A stretch of DNA of 64,000 nucleotides from Bacillus alkalisoli (GCF_002797415.1 NZ_KZ454944.1:1754665-1818664); one strand, 5' to 3'; counted from the stretch's first letter, positions 34,246-43,952 are shown. Numbers and translations: made by a program. The notes: generated by a model not told the origin, from the letters alone.

Positions 34246-34555
34246 TGAGCCGAATCAAAATCCATCAAACCCGGCACAAGATGATTTAGTTAGGCAACTT
34301 ACCTTTTTAAAAGGGGAAGAAATACTTATCGTAACAGAATCAGACCAACTGAACTTGTTTGGTCAAACATTCAGACCTATCTTTTGCGGAACGATTGTTG
34401 AAGTGAATTTAGGAAGTGTCACGCTCTTTCCTATCAATATAAAAATAATAAATGCGCCACAATTCCAATTCCCTACACCACTAACGATTCCTCTCGAAAA
34501 AATAGCTCAATTTTCACCTGAATTCGACTGCGATACACGTTTTCCATTAACATAA
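34235..34555 (+). CDS. mnxE: MnxE-like subunit of the manganese oxidase complex
   Basis: This 106-residue protein has one short beta module (FCGTIVEVNLGSVTLFPINI ... TIPLEKIAQFSPE). In marine Bacillus, MnxE and MnxF form a small hexameric sub-complex that binds the oxidase MnxG and copper. Size, order (E-F-G) and tight spacing support the call. AAAGGAGGGG lies in the end of the preceding gene, so translation is coupled. A search against SG-1/PL-12 MnxE would settle it. Confidence 0.75.
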   Translation: MSNNEPNQNPSNPAQDDLVRQLTFLKGEEILIVTESDQLNLFGQTFRPIFCGTIVEVNLGSVTLFPINIKIINAPQFQFPTPLTIPLEKIAQFSPEFDCDTRFPLT

Positions 34556-34631
34556 ATCAATTCATCATTAGGGTTCGTTTTTCGTCACATTATGATACTG
34601 ACTCACCTAAAAAGGGGGCTTGTTACGTTTT

Positions 34632-34940
34632 ATGAGTAATCCTATGCACTTACAAAAACTAGCGGAAACTTCCATTAACCCGATACATGACCAAGCGCTT
34701 GTAGAACAATTCATTAAAGGAATTGGTAAAAAAATAATCGTTATCACTCCATCCTTTCCATTTGTTTTTATTGGAAAACTAACAGATGTTATTGAAGATT
34801 ATGCTGTCGTGAACGTATCGGTAACCTCTATATCAGAACTAGAAAACAGAGATTGGTATATTCATATTCATAATATCGAACTGTTTTATATTCAACAAAA
34901 AGGAATGCCTCCAATACCAGAACTTAGAGACAAATTCTAG
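34632..34940 (+). CDS. mnxF: MnxF-like subunit of the manganese oxidase complex
   Basis: This 102-residue protein carries the same module (FIGKLTDVIEDYAVVNVSV ... IHIHNIELFYIQQ). It lies directly before mnxG, as MnxF does in SG-1. The frame opens at a TTG overlapping the AAGGGGG site. The ATG four codons later is about 13 bases from that site, longer than ideal, so the exact start is uncertain. It is expected to assemble with MnxE and MnxG on the spore surface. Confidence 0.72.
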   Translation: MSNPMHLQKLAETSINPIHDQALVEQFIKGIGKKIIVITPSFPFVFIGKLTDVIEDYAVVNVSVTSISELENRDWYIHIHNIELFYIQQKGMPPIPELRDKF

Positions 34941-34958
34941 AGTGGGAGGGGGATGTAT

Positions 34959-37900
34959 ATGAAACGTCATTTTCATGTTGTAGCAATTCCGATTAATATC
35001 GTACTGAATAATTTTGGTGACTATAATCGGGACGGTATGATGTATGTGCTAAAAGAAAATGAAAAAAAAGTAAAAGAGTTAGTGAAAAAGAAACCATTCA
35101 CCCCAGTAGATTTAGTTCAACCTTTATGTTTAAGAGCAAATGTGGGAGACGAAGTAGAAGTTCTTTTTGAAAATCAAATTCATTACGCAACAGGTATGCA
35201 TTTTCAGGAACTAGATTATAATGTTCTAGATTCAGATGGAGCGCTTGTTGGTTATAATCCAAGTAGTTTGGCAGAACCTGGAAAGAAGATCATGTACAAG
35301 TTTCATGTAGGTCATGAAGGGATTTGCATTTTTTCGGATTTAGGTAACCCTTCTTCTAACGAAAAAGGATCTAATATAAATGGTTTGTTCGGCTGTTTAA
35401 TCGCAGAAAAACGAGGTTCGTGGTGGACAGATCCAAAAACAGGATGTGAATTGACATGTGGTGTAGATGCAGATGTACACCATCCATTCTTACCTTCTTT
35501 TCGAGAGTATACATGGATTTTTCACGATGAAATGCCAGGGAAAGACATCACAGGTAACTCGCCATTAGATCCTGCGACAAACCAAGATCGCGATTCAGTT
35601 CATGCTATAAATTACCGTTACGAACCTTTGCAAAACAGAGTAATGCTAATAGAAGAAGGGGTAGTATGTCCAGATTGTGATGGAGAGGAAGTGCATCACG
35701 ATTCGTGGGTTTTCGGTGATCCGGCCACTCCGATCCTTAAAGGATATCGGGGTGATCCTGCAAAAATACGACTTGTTCATTGTGGAGTAAAAGAAACACA
35801 TGTCTTTCACTATCATGTTCATCAATGGTATAAAGACCCTTCCAATACAGAATCAGAAATTATTGACGCGCAGGCAATTAGCCCGCAAACATGGTATACA
35901 GTGGAACCACATTACGGCCTAGGTTCTTTATCAGGATCAATCGGTGATGCAGTTATTCATTGTCATCTATATCCACATTTTGCTGTAGGTATGTGGGGGA
36001 TGAACAGAATATTTGACACGTTACAGGATGGAAGTCAATGCTACCCAAACGGTGTAAAGATAGATCCGTTACAACCTTTACCAGACCGACCTTGCCCTCC
36101 TAAACCTACAAAAGAAAGACCAGGATTTCCAAACTTCATCCCAGGAAAAGTTGGGTGTAAAGCCCCAAGGCCACCACTTTCCATTGTCGGTGGAAGAGGG
36201 ATGACTGAATTAGAAAAAAATGCTGCAGTACCAAACGCACGTCCAGGAGCTGTATTTACTGACCCGTGTGTAATCGTTGAAAATCCAGTAGTAAAAGAAT
36301 TTAACATTTCACTTATCCAATTAACAATTGTGTACAATAAGGCAGGCTGGAATGATCCAGAAGGAAGAATTTACGTATTAGATGAACATGTAGACGACGT
36401 ATTACACGGGCGAAAAGAACCAGAACCGCTAATCATTCATATGACGGCTGGTACATGTATTCGAATCAACTTTACAAATCGTACTCCTGAGTTACTTGGA
36501 GGTAATGCATTCCAATTAGTAAGTAGAACGTATGAAGCAGCTGTTCACGTTCATTTTGTAAAATTTGATGTACTCGTTTCAGATGGAGCTAACGTAGGCT
36601 GGAACTATAATTCTAGTGTTCTTCCAGGTGAAACAATTCGTTACGAATATTTTGCAGATGTTGAATTAAAAGCATGGTTCTTTCATGATCATTTATTTCC
36701 AGGAATTCACCAACAACATGGTGTATTTGGTTCTGGCGTGGTACATGCACGATTTAGCGAAGTAATGGACTCCTCGACTGGAGAAGAAGTGAAAAGTGGA
36801 GCACAGGTAACGGTTACACATCCTTTCATTCCCGATTATCGTGACTTAGCGCTGATGGTTCAAGATTTCACCATTCTTTTTGATAAAGATGGATGTCCAA
36901 TTGCACCGCCGCCATATCCGAACTCACAAGATGATCCGGGGGTTTTTGCGGTTAATTATAAAAATGAACCTTTACAATTCCGGTTAGGGGAAGAGTGTGA
37001 TCCAGCATATTCATTTAGTTCTTTTGTTAAGGGGGACCCTATTACACCAATTTTGCAATGTTATGAAGGGGACTCATTAAGAATTAGGCTTCTACAAGGC
37101 GCACAGGAAGAATCTCATAGCTTTAACATACATGGATTACGGTGGAAAGCAGAGAGGCCTGACCAAGAAACAAGTTTTAAAGCGCAACAGCATATCGGAA
37201 TATCCGAATCATTCACTATTGAAACGTACGCGTCTCGACACGGCGACTATTTATGGACTTTTGAAACAGAAGAAGATTTATGGAACGGATTATGGGGGCT
37301 AATCAGGGCACATAATGAGGAAGTAGATTGTCTCATACCGCTACCAGATCGCGCACCACCTTCTAAGAGAACAGTTCCATTACCAGAGCCCACGTGCTTA
37401 CCGCCAGCCCCTGTAAAAGAAGTACCATCACCTGGGCCAGTTAATGCACCTATTAAAAAGTTTGATATTGTAGCATTTCATGTCAAAATTCCGTACAGCA
37501 AGTGGGGAGAACATGATCCGTTTGGTATAGTTTTTTCGTTAGCGGAAGACGTAGAATCAATTAAAAAAGGAAAAAAACCTATAGAACCATTAGTAATTCG
37601 AGCAAACCAAGGCGATGTTGTTGTAATAAAGTTAACCAATAAATTAGAAAAAGGACGATTTCCATACCCAGACGGAGTTTGGAAGTATCCACCTGTAAAA
37701 GAGCAAGCTTTTTATCCTCCATCTTTGCGAATTTCTTTACATGCACAATTAATAGATTACGATGTAAAAACATCTGCTGGAGAAACGGTAGGCTTTAACC
37801 CAGATCAAACCGTGGGAATTGGAGAGACTATAACGTATAAGTGGTATGTTGATTTACAAGTTGGAGCATGTGGAATGTGGGACATGGCAGATATTCGTAA

Positions 37901-38612
37901 CCACCGATCATTAGGAACGTTTGGAACATTTATCGCAGAACCGAAAGGAACCGCTTATCTACACCCAAAAGATGAAACCGAAGTAAGAACAGGAAGTAAC
38001 GTTATACTAAGGAATCCATTTTTACCTGATATGAGGGAATTTGTACTAATGATGTATGACGGAGCACGGTTGTTAGATAAAAAAGGAAAGTTAATATTTG
38101 ATCCTGTCGATGGTGTGTTAGGTGGTGTGGACCCTGATGAATTGGATGATTTATTAGATACGTATGATAACGGATCAAGAGGCTTTAACTACCGAACAGA
38201 AAGGCTAATAAACCGATTAAACGCAGTTCCTTCTTTAAAGGACTTATTCAGCTCAAAAGTTCATGGTGATCCTTCTACTCCGTTATTTGAAGCATATCCG
38301 GGAGATCCAATGATTGTGAGGCTAGTAAATCCATCAGAGCGTAGAAGAGCACACACATTCCATATTCATGGACACTACTGGAAAACAGATGACAAAGATC
38401 TTACGGCACAAACGAAATCATTTGAGGGTGAAATAGTGGCAGGGTATGCTACAAATTTAAAAATACACTATGGTGCTGGTGGGTATTTGCGATTACCTGG
38501 AGATTATATGTACCGCTCTGGTAATATTCGCTGGGATATCGAACAAGGGATGTGGGGAATATTACGTGTTCATCGAGACAAAAAGAAATGGTTGCGACGT
38601 TTAAGAAGGTAA
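34959..38612 (+). CDS. mnxG: Giant multicopper oxidase, MnxG-type Mn(II) oxidase
   Basis: From the second ATG (8 bases after GGAGG) the protein is 1217 residues, as I recall for MnxG of Bacillus SG-1. It looks like a multi-cupredoxin oxidase. Copper motifs, numbered from the first ATG at 34953, include HVFHYHVHQW, HCHLYPHFAVGM (H336; the HCHxxxHxxxxM type 1/trinuclear signature), VHVHFVKFDV, FHDHLFPGIHQQHG (H578) and HTFHIHGHYW (H1137). MnxG oxidises Mn(II) to Mn(IV) oxide on the exosporium. No signal peptide is visible, consistent with mother-cell deposition. MnxE/F-like genes precede it and a copper chaperone gene follows. Confidence 0.9.
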   Translation: MKRHFHVVAIPINIVLNNFGDYNRDGMMYVLKENEKKVKELVKKKPFTPVDLVQPLCLRANVGDEVEVLFENQIHYATGMHFQELDYNVLDSDGALVGYNPSSLAEPGKKIMYKFHVGHEGICIFSDLGNPSSNEKGSNINGLFGCLIAEKRGSWWTDPKTGCELTCGVDADVHHPFLPSFREYTWIFHDEMPGKDITGNSPLDPATNQDRDSVHAINYRYEPLQNRVMLIEEGVVCPDCDGEEVHHDSWVFGDPATPILKGYRGDPAKIRLVHCGVKETHVFHYHVHQWYKDPSNTESEIIDAQAISPQTWYTVEPHYGLGSLSGSIGDAVIHCHLYPHFAVGMWGMNRIFDTLQDGSQCYPNGVKIDPLQPLPDRPCPPKPTKERPGFPNFIPGKVGCKAPRPPLSIVGGRGMTELEKNAAVPNARPGAVFTDPCVIVENPVVKEFNISLIQLTIVYNKAGWNDPEGRIYVLDEHVDDVLHGRKEPEPLIIHMTAGTCIRINFTNRTPELLGGNAFQLVSRTYEAAVHVHFVKFDVLVSDGANVGWNYNSSVLPGETIRYEYFADVELKAWFFHDHLFPGIHQQHGVFGSGVVHARFSEVMDSSTGEEVKSGAQVTVTHPFIPDYRDLALMVQDFTILFDKDGCPIAPPPYPNSQDDPGVFAVNYKNEPLQFRLGEECDPAYSFSSFVKGDPITPILQCYEGDSLRIRLLQGAQEESHSFNIHGLRWKAERPDQETSFKAQQHIGISESFTIETYASRHGDYLWTFETEEDLWNGLWGLIRAHNEEVDCLIPLPDRAPPSKRTVPLPEPTCLPPAPVKEVPSPGPVNAPIKKFDIVAFHVKIPYSKWGEHDPFGIVFSLAEDVESIKKGKKPIEPLVIRANQGDVVVIKLTNKLEKGRFPYPDGVWKYPPVKEQAFYPPSLRISLHAQLIDYDVKTSAGETVGFNPDQTVGIGETITYKWYVDLQVGACGMWDMADIRNHRSLGTFGTFIAEPKGTAYLHPKDETEVRTGSNVILRNPFLPDMREFVLMMYDGARLLDKKGKLIFDPVDGVLGGVDPDELDDLLDTYDNGSRGFNYRTERLINRLNAVPSLKDLFSSKVHGDPSTPLFEAYPGDPMIVRLVNPSERRRAHTFHIHGHYWKTDDKDLTAQTKSFEGEIVAGYATNLKIHYGAGGYLRLPGDYMYRSGNIRWDIEQGMWGILRVHRDKKKWLRRLRR

Positions 38613-38630
38613 CGAAAACGGGTGCATAAC

Positions 38631-39233
38631 ATGAATAAGATTGGAAAATGGATTCTTTTACTCCTAAGTGGTGTTGGTTTTTTTCTAGTTGGTTGGCTTT
38701 GGCCGAATGAAGAAATTTTGCCAAGTTTAAAGCATGTGGAGCCGTTTGTAGTAGAAGAAGTTGTTTCTGAACAAATATACAAGTTTGATAATGAGAAAGT
38801 AAAGTTAGTAGCTTTTTACTTTACCTATTGTCCCGATATTTGTCCAACTACGATGGTTGACTTAGCCCAGTTACAAGTTCGGTTAGAGGAAAATGATTTG
38901 TTAGGAAATAAAGTGGAACTCGTGTCGATTACATTAGATCCTACTAATGATACAGAGGAAGTAATCCAAAACTATGCGGAAATCTTTCAATCCAATCCTT
39001 CTGGGTGGAAGTGGTTAAGGGGGAGCGAAGAAGAAACGAGGAAAATAGCAAGTGCATTCCAAATGCAATACCAAATCCAAGACGGAAAGGTAATTGCCCA
39101 TTCTGTTAATATGTATCTGCTAGATAAGGAAAATATGATACGTGCCATCTATACTATGGCGAATGTAGAGAAACCGATGAATCTTGAAGGAATTATAAGA
39201 GACATGGAGCTTTTGAGTTCTGAGTTTAAGTAA
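38631..39233 (+). CDS. Sco1/SenC-type copper chaperone (MnxC-like)
   Basis: This 200-residue protein has an N-terminal membrane anchor (WILLLLSGVGFFLVGWLW) and a thioredoxin-fold Sco domain. Ligands are CPDIC (FTYCPDICPTT) and a distal His in VIAHSVNMYLLD, the Cys-Cys-His copper site. It lies 18 bases after mnxG and precedes the operon terminator, so it probably metallates or reduces MnxG. In SG-1 the Sco-like gene is mnxC, located before mnxD; here it is last. The frame opens at a GTG, but the ATG is 6 bases after GGGTG. Confidence 0.85.
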   Translation: MNKIGKWILLLLSGVGFFLVGWLWPNEEILPSLKHVEPFVVEEVVSEQIYKFDNEKVKLVAFYFTYCPDICPTTMVDLAQLQVRLEENDLLGNKVELVSITLDPTNDTEEVIQNYAEIFQSNPSGWKWLRGSEEETRKIASAFQMQYQIQDGKVIAHSVNMYLLDKENMIRAIYTMANVEKPMNLEGIIRDMELLSSEFK

Positions 39234-39238
39234 CTAAA

Positions 39239-39291
39239 TGCCCGCCCCATAGTGTTAATGAATTTAACTTGGGGAGCGGGCACTTTTTTTT
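39239..39291 (+). terminator. Strong terminator of the mnx-like operon
   Basis: TGCCCGC-CCC pairs with GGGG-A-GCGGGCA (arms about 39239-39249 and 39271-39282) and is followed by TTTTTTTT. No gene is evident from here to 39471. Confidence 0.88.
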
Positions 39292-39471
39292 TACAATGTA
39301 TTTATTTGTTAAACGTGGACCAATGTATGCTACACCTACTCCATAAAACCTATCCCGCAGCAAATTTAGTCAAGATTCCATTTGAAAATTGAAAATAATT
39401 ATAATATAAACGCAACCCTACCTGATAATTAGCTTCGACACACAAAATTCAACTAATAACAAACAACCTCA

Positions 39472-40566
39472 TCACCGGATAGTCCCTGGTGAAACTATAG
39501 TAGTTTGAACATCAACGACTACATTCGCATTTTTAAAAGCCTTATTCCATTCTTCTTTAGACCAATTTTTCGCATTTTTAATGTATACTTTTTTTCCTAA
39601 ACTAAGTGGGTCAATTTCTAGTTCTTGAAATAGTTGGATTACTGTTTCTAGATTATTATTTAACTCTTCATTTATTTTTTGTTCAATTTCTATTTGATGT
39701 TGAACTTTATCGAATTTCATAGTACCCTCATAGTCCACAAGACTTCCTTTTACATTTAAGTTTAAGTGTATGGTTAAGTTTTCTAAATCACTATTAGTTA
39801 CAAGCTTAAAGTCAGTATTTACAAACCGTAGGACTGCTATTTTATCATCCTGATAATTAACACTCATATCTGGTATTTTCTTTCTTTTTTTTAGTCCTTC
39901 AATCAGTTTTGCTTCTTCAGGGGTAATGGCTCTAATTAATTTATCTCCTTTGAATAGTGCTACTTTTGTAATTTTTACGCTGTCCTCCATTAATTCTAGA
40001 TAGGGGGTAATAGGATCAGAAATTTGATCTGTATATTTATTTATAAATGAATGAACAGTAGAGAATGGATTAAAGGTAACAATGGTTCTAGGAGTAAGTA
40101 GTTCATTGAAATATATATTTATTTCGGGATTATTATTGTAAGGTTGAGAGAGTATATCTTCAACCGAACCTTTAACAACAGCAATTAAAACGTTAGACCC
40201 TACCAAAGGGTCGCGATAAAGATGTTCCAACATTTCAAATATGCCTATTTTAGTAGCGTATTCTTCACTAAACAAAATCACTCGTAATTGTGCTAGGGAT
40301 AAAAGCTTATCCGATTGAGTGGAAACTTCTAAAACTGCTTGATGTGGTACTTCCACGATTGCTGTCCCCATTTGAGAAGACTCTTCTTCTCTAGATGGAG
40401 AAAGAGTAACCGTAACTTTGGCATGTTTTTCATCCACATAATCAAACCCCATAATTCCTACCATCCCTAAATCTTCTATCACAGGATATTCTACAGAAGG
40501 GTCATTACAACCAAAAAGAAGAGGAAAAATGAGAACTACAACAGCTAGAATTTTAAATTTTCTCAC
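39472..40566 (-). CDS. Germinant receptor C subunit (Ger(x)C lipoprotein)
   Basis: This 364-residue lipoprotein of the GerAC/GerBC/GerKC family has a signal peptide with lipobox LLFGC (Cys about 20 from the start). The three-domain pattern includes DPSVEYPVIEDLGMVGIMGFDYV at the N-terminus. The start is GTG, 9 bases after AAAGGAG, overlapping the upstream gene's stop in GTGA. It is part of an A-B-C receptor operon that senses germinants in the spore inner membrane. Which nutrient it senses cannot be told. Confidence 0.9.
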   Translation of the reverse strand: MRKFKILAVVVLIFPLLFGCNDPSVEYPVIEDLGMVGIMGFDYVDEKHAKVTVTLSPSREEESSQMGTAIVEVPHQAVLEVSTQSDKLLSLAQLRVILFSEEYATKIGIFEMLEHLYRDPLVGSNVLIAVVKGSVEDILSQPYNNNPEINIYFNELLTPRTIVTFNPFSTVHSFINKYTDQISDPITPYLELMEDSVKITKVALFKGDKLIRAITPEEAKLIEGLKKRKKIPDMSVNYQDDKIAVLRFVNTDFKLVTNSDLENLTIHLNLNVKGSLVDYEGTMKFDKVQHQIEIEQKINEELNNNLETVIQLFQELEIDPLSLGKKVYIKNAKNWSKEEWNKAFKNANVVVDVQTTIVSPGTIR

Positions 40567-41663
40567 TGATTTCCGCTCCTTTTCTTCATCATACTTCTTA
40601 GATAGTAAGTAATAAGTAATAAAATCGGTAGTAAGAGTAAAATATAGCCGTAAAATACGCTCCATTCGGCAAATAGAAGAAGTTGCATCGGAAATGGAAT
40701 GGGCCCATTCATCAAAAACCAAGAAGCAAACGCAACAACGTATAAGTGCCAAGTTCTATTTTTATGATTAGAGATGAAGGAATCTAGCGACTTCTTTGCT
40801 ACCCATAAATATGCCGCTGCAGTAGACAATACTAGAAATACCCATAGTGAAGTTCCAAAAACTTCAATGCGCTCAACAAATGCTAATTTTACTGCCTGAA
40901 ACAAGTTCAAAATAGGAAAAAGTAGATTATTTAATTGCCATTTTGAGAAATATACAACACTAGCTATTACGATTACCGTATATGTAGCGACCGTAATCCA
41001 TATTCCAATGGAAGCATGAAGTAATGCTTTTCGTTTATTGATAATATTTGGATAAAAAAATGCAATGAGGCCAAAACCGAAATAAGATTGGAAACCTTGA
41101 TGAATGCCTAGGCCCCAATCGGCCCAACTAACCTCAAAGGTAGGAATAAGATGTACAAAATCACCTGTCTGGAATGCCCACTTTAGGAAAAAGACCATCC
41201 ATATTGTTGCAAAGAAGGAAAATATACAAAACCTAGCTATACCTACTATCCCACCTTGAGCAATAAGGATGAGTGAGATAAACAAGAGAATAGAAGTAAC
41301 AAATAACGTGAAATGAGGTAGAATCACGGATTGTACTAGTCGCAAATAGGTATGACTAACGGTGGCCACTTGGATTACGCCGTAGAGTAAAATAATAAGT
41401 TGAATAAGTTTTCCTAACCATTTCCCCCATACTTTTTCCACAATTTTCAAAAAATGATCTTGTGGAAATTTACTACATAATATAATGATGGGCACTAAAA
41501 GAATATTAGCGATAATTCCAAGGATAATTGGAACAAGCCAAGAGTTGTACCCTAAAACACTAACCTCATTTGGCAACGAAAGCAAACCAATACCAATCAT
41601 GATATTTTGGACTAAAAATATTACATGATATTGATCGAGCTTCTCAATTCGCTCCTTGTTCAT
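40563..41663 (-). CDS. Germinant receptor B subunit (GerAB/GerKB-type permease)
   Basis: This 366-residue protein has about ten hydrophobic segments, the APC-superfamily spore germination permease fold (QNIMIGIGLLSLPNEV at the N-terminus, MNGPIPFPMQLLL near the end). B subunits bind the nutrient germinant. AGGAGTAAGG precedes the ATG. It is flanked by A- and C-subunit genes with 5-base and overlapping junctions, so it is co-translated with them. Confidence 0.92.
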   Translation of the reverse strand: MNKERIEKLDQYHVIFLVQNIMIGIGLLSLPNEVSVLGYNSWLVPIILGIIANILLVPIIILCSKFPQDHFLKIVEKVWGKWLGKLIQLIILLYGVIQVATVSHTYLRLVQSVILPHFTLFVTSILLFISLILIAQGGIVGIARFCIFSFFATIWMVFFLKWAFQTGDFVHLIPTFEVSWADWGLGIHQGFQSYFGFGLIAFFYPNIINKRKALLHASIGIWITVATYTVIVIASVVYFSKWQLNNLLFPILNLFQAVKLAFVERIEVFGTSLWVFLVLSTAAAYLWVAKKSLDSFISNHKNRTWHLYVVAFASWFLMNGPIPFPMQLLLFAEWSVFYGYILLLLPILLLITYYLRSMMKKRSGNQ

Positions 41664-41668
41664 AACCC

Positions 41669-43138
41669 TTACTCCTCATCTAATGGTCTAATCAAGTCTT
41701 TCTTTGCTCTCGAAATACCAGGTCTTTTAATAATGTAATTTACAGGTACGCGTATGATACTATTTAATAAATCCGACCATTTTCTTGGTATTACCGGGGA
41801 AAAATAGGATGAACCAAGTGAAGTTAAACTTAGCAGATGATTCATAAGCCAGGCAAGAGTTACCAATTGTCCAAACATCCCGAATAATCCAGCTGTAATG
41901 ATAAATAAATAACGAATAACTCGAATCGCATTACTCATTAAGAAGTTAGGCGGAATAAAGGATAGTAATGCAGATGTTGCAACTAATACAATTAAAATAT
42001 TACTTGCTAAACCGGCTTCTACAGCAGCTGTTCCAATGACAATACCACCTACGATACCAATTGTTTGTCCGATTTTTGTAGGCATTCTAGAACCGGCTTC
42101 CCGTAAAATTTCAATGACCAACTCAATAATTAAAACTTCCAAAATGGGTGGAAAAGGAACTTTTGCTCGAGAATCTGCTATTATAGTCAGTAATTGAGGC
42201 GGTAGCATAGATGGATGAAAAGTTAAAACGGAAACATAAGTGGAAGTTAATAAGATAGAGAGAAAGAATCCAGCTACTCTTATTGTTCGTAACAACGTTG
42301 CAGTTGTCCATCGATTATAAGAATCTTCCGGAGAAATAAACATTTCTAAAAAAGTAGCCGGTAAAATAGCCGCCTCAGGACTCCCGTTTAACATCACCAG
42401 TATTTTCCCATTTAACAATTCGTTCATTGCGTTATCTGTTCTTACTGTTATGCCGAATTGTGGAAAAGGAGAGAAAGGCTTGTCCTCTAATAATTGCTTT
42501 AAGACAGGCATACCAATAAAACCTTGATATTCTATGTTGTTCAGTCTTTCCATTACCCTTGCTACATTTTCATCGTTCGCAATATTTGCCATATACATGA
42601 TTGTGACGGAATTATTCGTTTCCGTTCCGAGGAAGATGGTTTTTGACTTAAGTTGAGTGGATCTAATTCTTCTTCTTAAAAGAGATATATTCGTTTCAAT
42701 CGATTCTATAAAAGCATCTTGAGGCCCTAAAATAGTCGTTTCATTTTCTGGAGCTGTTATCGAACGTTCTGTCACACTAAATGTAGGGACTACCCAAATC
42801 TGTTGAGTTGTTTCAGCAAACACAACTGTGGAACCACTTGCAATATCATGTAATAGTTCCTGGATTGTTTCGGAAGAAAACGATCTATACTTATTTAACG
42901 TAATATGCACTTCATTAAGTAAAGTGGCTTTGTTCAAAGGATCAATTAGAAGGTCATCAATTCTCATCACATCAACTAATGTAGATAAATAAAATAGAGT
43001 GATTGTTTCATCTTCAACAAAAATTTCCTTTTGAACTAAGTCATGTATATCTTTCAAATGAAGAAGTAATAACTCTTTTGTAACCGCTTCATCCGATGAT
43101 ACATTACACTTCTTATTAGAGGTTAGTTTCTCGGACAA
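41669..43138 (-). CDS. Germinant receptor A subunit (GerA family)
   Basis: This 489-residue inner-membrane protein has a large N-terminal hydrophilic domain and four to five C-terminal hydrophobic segments. Family motifs include GSPEAAILPATFLEMFISPEDSYNRW, PPQLLTIIADSRAKVPFPP and GIVGGIVIGTAAVEAG. A subunits assemble into an ion channel-like oligomer releasing cations on germinant binding. It is the first gene of the operon. The start is TTG, 8 bases after AAGGGAAG. A sigma-G promoter is expected but I could not identify one with confidence. Confidence 0.92.
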   Translation of the reverse strand: MSEKLTSNKKCNVSSDEAVTKELLLLHLKDIHDLVQKEIFVEDETITLFYLSTLVDVMRIDDLLIDPLNKATLLNEVHITLNKYRSFSSETIQELLHDIASGSTVVFAETTQQIWVVPTFSVTERSITAPENETTILGPQDAFIESIETNISLLRRRIRSTQLKSKTIFLGTETNNSVTIMYMANIANDENVARVMERLNNIEYQGFIGMPVLKQLLEDKPFSPFPQFGITVRTDNAMNELLNGKILVMLNGSPEAAILPATFLEMFISPEDSYNRWTTATLLRTIRVAGFFLSILLTSTYVSVLTFHPSMLPPQLLTIIADSRAKVPFPPILEVLIIELVIEILREAGSRMPTKIGQTIGIVGGIVIGTAAVEAGLASNILIVLVATSALLSFIPPNFLMSNAIRVIRYLFIITAGLFGMFGQLVTLAWLMNHLLSLTSLGSSYFSPVIPRKWSDLLNSIIRVPVNYIIKRPGISRAKKDLIRPLDEE

Positions 43139-43211
43139 AATACTAACTTCCCTTCATTTCATACTAAAAATATAGATGCTACCCTGAAAAGAAATAGAAA
43201 CGGTATTATAT

Positions 43212-43369
43212 GTTGATGATAGCAAGAGGAACTCGCTTTCCGCGGGTGGTCAAAAGGAAGGTTATTTTCACTGTCGTGAAAAAAACTACTCCTCAGCGCT
43301 TTCTTGCCTGCGGGGTCTCCCTTGACGCACTTCTCCCGCAGGAGTCTCGCACCTCGTGCTATCATCAAC
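43212..43369. repeat. Dispersed intergenic inverted-repeat element (copy 5)
   Basis: Arms GTTGATGATAGCA (43212-43224) and TGCTATCATCAAC (43357-43369) are perfect complements. The interior matches copies 1 and 3 closely (AAGGTTATTTTCACT, CTACTCCTCAGCGC, GGGGTCTCCCTTGACGC, CCCGCAGGAGTC). Confidence 0.9.
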
Positions 43370-43446
43370 TTGTTTGGGATACGAATTCAGAATGTTTTTC
43401 TAACTTTTCATTTCCTATACTACTAATTTTTAACTTGTATGGAGTT

Positions 43447-43596
43447 CTAGTTTTTTATGTATGGAAGCTCATTAATTCTTTTATGAATCTTCAAAACATA
43501 TGCAATAATAACGGAACTAAATATACTAGATAAAATGGCACTTCCAACTCCCATCCAAATAACCATTAATAATTTTCCTTTATAGTCTGCAAACAT
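43447..43596 (-). CDS. Small single-pass membrane protein
   Basis: This 49-residue reading frame (MFADYKGKLLMVIWMG ... NELPYIKN) has one hydrophobic segment (about 10-34) and a basic C-terminus. GGGGTGG lies 7 bases before the ATG, a good ribosome site. It is on the same strand as the germinant receptor operon, about 310 bases upstream, with a repeat element between. Some receptor operons carry a small D subunit, but I cannot claim homology. Unrecognised. Confidence 0.5.
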   Translation of the reverse strand: MFADYKGKLLMVIWMGVGSAILSSIFSSVIIAYVLKIHKRINELPYIKN

Positions 43597-43952
43597 AAAA
43601 AAACCACCCCATAAATTTAATAATGTTAGATTATACAGAAATTATAAAAATATACAAATGAACTTAGGGGATAGGGAATTTAACCCAAACGTGCCTAGGT
43701 CTTAAGTAAACTCCAAATAAATTATTATACAATAGGAAATTCTTAGTCTTCGTAACTTTATATGTATAAAGAAACTCAAAAAATTTATGCATTAGAAATT
43801 AGAAGAACTTTACATAGAAAATAATTTGGTTGGCTATCATAAAAAAGTCTATATTTTAAAAGAGGATTTTTCAAAACAAGGTAAATTTTGGAACAGGATG
43901 TTGGCTCAAATGGATCAATGGAACTGTCCCAAAAATTCACGGGAGGTTTAAG

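Noticed and set aside
43796-43951. Open fragment ending in KEDFSKQGKFWNRMLAQM... before the DUF3231 gene
   Set aside because: It looks coding-like but has no start codon with a ribosome site. It could be a decayed gene joined by a frameshift to the frame starting at 43762, but support is too weak to list.
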